64,000 bases of DNA from Streptococcus mitis (lineage in GTDB: Bacteria > Bacillota > Bacilli > Lactobacillales > Streptococcaceae), in contig NZ_CP012646.1 in NCBI RefSeq assembly GCF_001281025.1, positions 1,021,001 through 1,085,000 on the forward strand, given 5' to 3'. Numbering within the stretch: position 1 is the stretch's first letter; each line of letters begins with the position of its first letter. The position numbers and the translations under genes are program-made. Below the pieces are notes generated by a model that saw only the letters and a program-made list of their open reading frames with translations, made no database searches and was not told the origin of the DNA. This document shows positions 61,769-64,000 of the stretch, piece after piece.

Positions 61769-62676
61769 TTTATACAGTCACGCTCAATCCATCTATTGAT
61801 TATATCGTTCGTTTGGACCAAGTCCAAGTCGGTAGTGTCAATCGTATGGACAGTGATGATAAGTTTGCTGGTGGGAAAGGAATCAATGTCAGTCGTGTCT
61901 TGAAACGCTTGGATATTCCAAATACAGCGACGGGATTTATCGGAGGCTTTACGGGTAAATTTATCACAGATACTCTGGCTGATGAAGAAATCGAGACACG
62001 TTTTGTCCAAGTAGCAGAAGATACTCGTATCAATGTCAAGATTAAAGCAGACCAAGAAACAGAAATCAACGGAACGGGTCCAAATGTCGAATCAGCCCAG
62101 CTAGAAGAGTTGAAAGCTATTTTATCTAGTTTGACTGCAGAAGATACAGTTGTCTTTGCTGGTTCAAGTGCTAAAAATCTAGGCAATGTTATCTATAAGG
62201 ATTTGATTGCCTTGACACGTCAGACGGGTGCGCAAGTGGTTTGTGACTTTGAAGGACAGACCTTGATTGATAGTTTGGACTATCAGCCACTTTTGGTTAA
62301 ACCAAATAATCACGAGCTTGGAGCGATTTTTGGAGTGAAACTCGAAAGTTTAGATGAAATTGAGAAATACGCTCGTGAGTTATTGGCCAAAGGTGCTCAA
62401 AACGTCATTATCTCTATGGCTGGCGACGGTGCCCTTCTTGTCACATCTGAGGGAGCATACTTTGCTAAACCAATCAAAGGGACAGTCAAAAATTCAGTTG
62501 GTGCTGGTGATTCTATGGTTGCCGGATTCACAGGTGAATTTGTCAAATCAAAAGACGCAGTAGAAGCCTTCAAATGGGGAGTTGCTTGTGGAACAGCAAC
62601 TACCTTCTCGGATGACTTGGCAACAGCAGAATTTATTAAAGAAACATATGAAAAAGTTGAGGTAGAAAAACGATGA
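61765..62676 (+). CDS. fruK: 1-Phosphofructokinase
   Basis: The 303-residue PfkB-family kinase makes fructose-1,6-bisphosphate from fructose-1-phosphate. It begins MIYTVTLNPSIDYIV and has GGKGINVSRVLKRLDI, VKPNNHELGAIFG and the ATP/catalytic motif NSVGAGDSMVAGFTGEF (catalytic Asp in GAGD). The length is normal. It overlaps fruA by 4 bases. Confidence 0.95.
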   Translation: MIYTVTLNPSIDYIVRLDQVQVGSVNRMDSDDKFAGGKGINVSRVLKRLDIPNTATGFIGGFTGKFITDTLADEEIETRFVQVAEDTRINVKIKADQETEINGTGPNVESAQLEELKAILSSLTAEDTVVFAGSSAKNLGNVIYKDLIALTRQTGAQVVCDFEGQTLIDSLDYQPLLVKPNNHELGAIFGVKLESLDEIEKYARELLAKGAQNVIISMAGDGALLVTSEGAYFAKPIKGTVKNSVGAGDSMVAGFTGEFVKSKDAVEAFKWGVACGTATTFSDDLATAEFIKETYEKVEVEKR

Positions 62677-64000
62677 AAATTCAAGACCTATTGAGAAAAG
62701 ATGTCATGTTGCTGGATTTGCAGGCAACTGAAAAAACAGCTGTCATCGAAGAAATGATTAAAAGTTTGGTAGATCACGGTTATGTGACAGATTTTGAAAC
62801 ATTTAAAGAAGGTATTTTGGCACGTGAAGCTTTGACTTCTACAGGTTTGGGTGACGGAATCGCAATGCCTCACAGCAAAAATGCTGCTGTCAAAGAAGCG
62901 ACAGTTCTCTTTGCTAAGTCAAATAAGGGTGTTGATTATGAGAGCTTGGATGGACAAGCAACTGACCTCTTCTTCATGATTGCGGCTCCAGAAGGTGCCA
63001 ATGATACTCACTTGGCAGCCTTGGCAGAATTGTCTCAATACTTGATGAAAGACGGTTTTGCTGACAAACTTCGTCAAGTAACATCAGCTGACCAAGTTAT
63101 CGAACTTTTTGACAAAGCTTCCGAAAAAACTGAAGAGCCTGTTCAAGCACCTACTAATGACTCTGATGAGTTTATCGTTGCTGTTACAGCTTGTACAACA
63201 GGTATTGCTCACACTTACATGGCTCAAGAAGCCCTTCAAAAAGTGGCTGCTGAAATGGGTGTTGGAATCAAGGTTGAAACCAACGGTGCTAGCGGTGTTG
63301 GAAACCAACTAACTGCTGAGGACATCCGCAAGGCTAAAGCTGTTATCATCGCTGCAGACAAGGCGGTTGAGATGGATCGTTTCGATGGCAAACCATTGAT
63401 CAATCGTCCAGTTGCTGACGGTATCCGTAAAACAGAAGAATTGATTAACTTGGCTCTTTCAGGAGATGCTGAAGTCTACCGTGCTGCTAATGGAGCAAAA
63501 GCTTCGACAGCAAGCAACGAAAAACAAAGCCTTGGTGGTGCCTTCTACAAACACTTGATGAGTGGTGTATCTCAAATGTTGCCATTCGTTATAGGTGGTG
63601 GTATCATGATTGCCCTTGCCTTCTTGATTGACGGTGCTTTGGGTGTTCCAAATGAAAATCTTGGTAATCTTGGTTCCTACCATGAGCTAGCTTCTATGTT
63701 TATGAAAATTGGTGGAGCTGCCTTTGGTTTGATGCTCCCAGTCTTTGCAGGTTATGTTGCCTACTCTATCGCTGAAAAACCAGGTTTGGTAGCGGGTTTT
63801 GTGGCTGGTGCTATTGCTAAAGAAGGTTTTGCCTTTGGTAAAATCCCCTATGCAGCAGGTGGTGAAGCAACTTCAACTCTTGCAGGTGTATCATCTGGTT
63901 TCCTAGGTGCCCTTGTTGGTGGATTTATCGCAGGTGCTTTAGTTCTTGCTATCAAGAAATACGTTAAAGTTCCTCGTTCACTTGAAGGTGCAAAATCAAT
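62673..64000 (+). CDS. fruA: PTS fructose transporter, IIABC (partial at window end)
   Basis: 442 codons are visible. It starts MKIQDLLRKDVMLLDLQATE after AGGTAGAAAAACG. The EIIA domain carries the phospho-His in IAMPHSKNAAV; the EIIB domain carries the phospho-Cys in AVTACTTGIAHTYMA; and the EIIC membrane domain begins near residue 290 (HLMSGVSQMLPFVIGGGIMIALAF, seen as HLMSGVSQMLPFVIGGGI). It takes up fructose as fructose-1-P for FruK. The frame continues beyond the window. Confidence 0.95.
   Translation, partial: MKIQDLLRKDVMLLDLQATEKTAVIEEMIKSLVDHGYVTDFETFKEGILAREALTSTGLGDGIAMPHSKNAAVKEATVLFAKSNKGVDYESLDGQATDLFFMIAAPEGANDTHLAALAELSQYLMKDGFADKLRQVTSADQVIELFDKASEKTEEPVQAPTNDSDEFIVAVTACTTGIAHTYMAQEALQKVAAEMGVGIKVETNGASGVGNQLTAEDIRKAKAVIIAADKAVEMDRFDGKPLINRPVADGIRKTEELINLALSGDAEVYRAANGAKASTASNEKQSLGGAFYKHLMSGVSQMLPFVIGGGIMIALAFLIDGALGVPNENLGNLGSYHELASMFMKIGGAAFGLMLPVFAGYVAYSIAEKPGLVAGFVAGAIAKEGFAFGKIPYAAGGEATSTLAGVSSGFLGALVGGFIAGALVLAIKKYVKVPRSLEGAKS

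Overview
The window looks like chromosome of a mitis-group Streptococcus, either S. pneumoniae or a close relative such as S. mitis. The supporting signs are pyruvate oxidase SpxB next to the end of a copper ATPase, a tmRNA tag reading AKNNTSYALAA, an S_MK riboswitch on metK, two BOX/RUP-type small repeats, a low G+C content and closely packed short operons. No rRNA, CRISPR array or prophage was seen.

Layout. 1-27290 is mostly housekeeping and metabolism: the copA end, spxB, small orphan genes, a SemiSWEET, a GH1 phospho-glycosidase, manA, a sodium-dependent transporter, a TipA-like MerR regulator, a flavoprotein, degV, a TetR gene, a dCMP deaminase gene, upp, clpP with a CtsR box, ylbG, the branched-chain amino acid importer livJHMGF with a CodY-like box, a CBS-ACT protein, prfB with its programmed frameshift, ftsEX, a glucose-type PTS, a nuclease/phosphatase and a DEAD helicase. 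27291-32720 is an AT-rich accessory island: a BlpS/BlpR/BlpH-like regulatory operon behind a 21-bp-phased direct repeat, then a decayed bacteriocin cluster with three frameshifted peptide genes, small membrane proteins and one intact immunity gene. 32720-35640 holds metK with its S_MK box and an intact ISL3-family insertion sequence with 8-bp target duplications inside the metK terminator.

35640-58744 continues with pgdA, an aldo/keto reductase, a glycine T-box that controls a zinc-protease-like gene plus glyQ and glyS, and a flavin redox cluster (two FMN reductases and ApbE). It then has NADH oxidase nox behind a cre site, pdxST, a hemolysin III pair, repair and acetyltransferase genes, an amino-acid (possibly cystine) ABC importer, trxB, an rRNA methyltransferase, def, a CapA-like protein, a HAD phosphatase and a GDSL hydrolase. 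58745-64000 holds the tmRNA, two tRNA-Ser genes in opposite orientation around a lipoprotein gene, and the fruR-fruK-fruA operon, cut by the window end.

The most interesting points are: the orphan blp-like regulator with no pheromone or exporter beside it and a decayed bacteriocin cassette that keeps its immunity gene; an FMN reductase whose C-terminus carries two tandem ApbE-type flavinylation motifs, next to apbE; a putative metalloprotease placed under a glycine T-box; two genes whose promoters predict leaderless mRNAs and whose extended -10 is fused to the upstream terminator; and a possible internal start in the TipA-like regulator. Positions and motifs come from reading the sequence; family names come from recall of motifs and were not checked by search.
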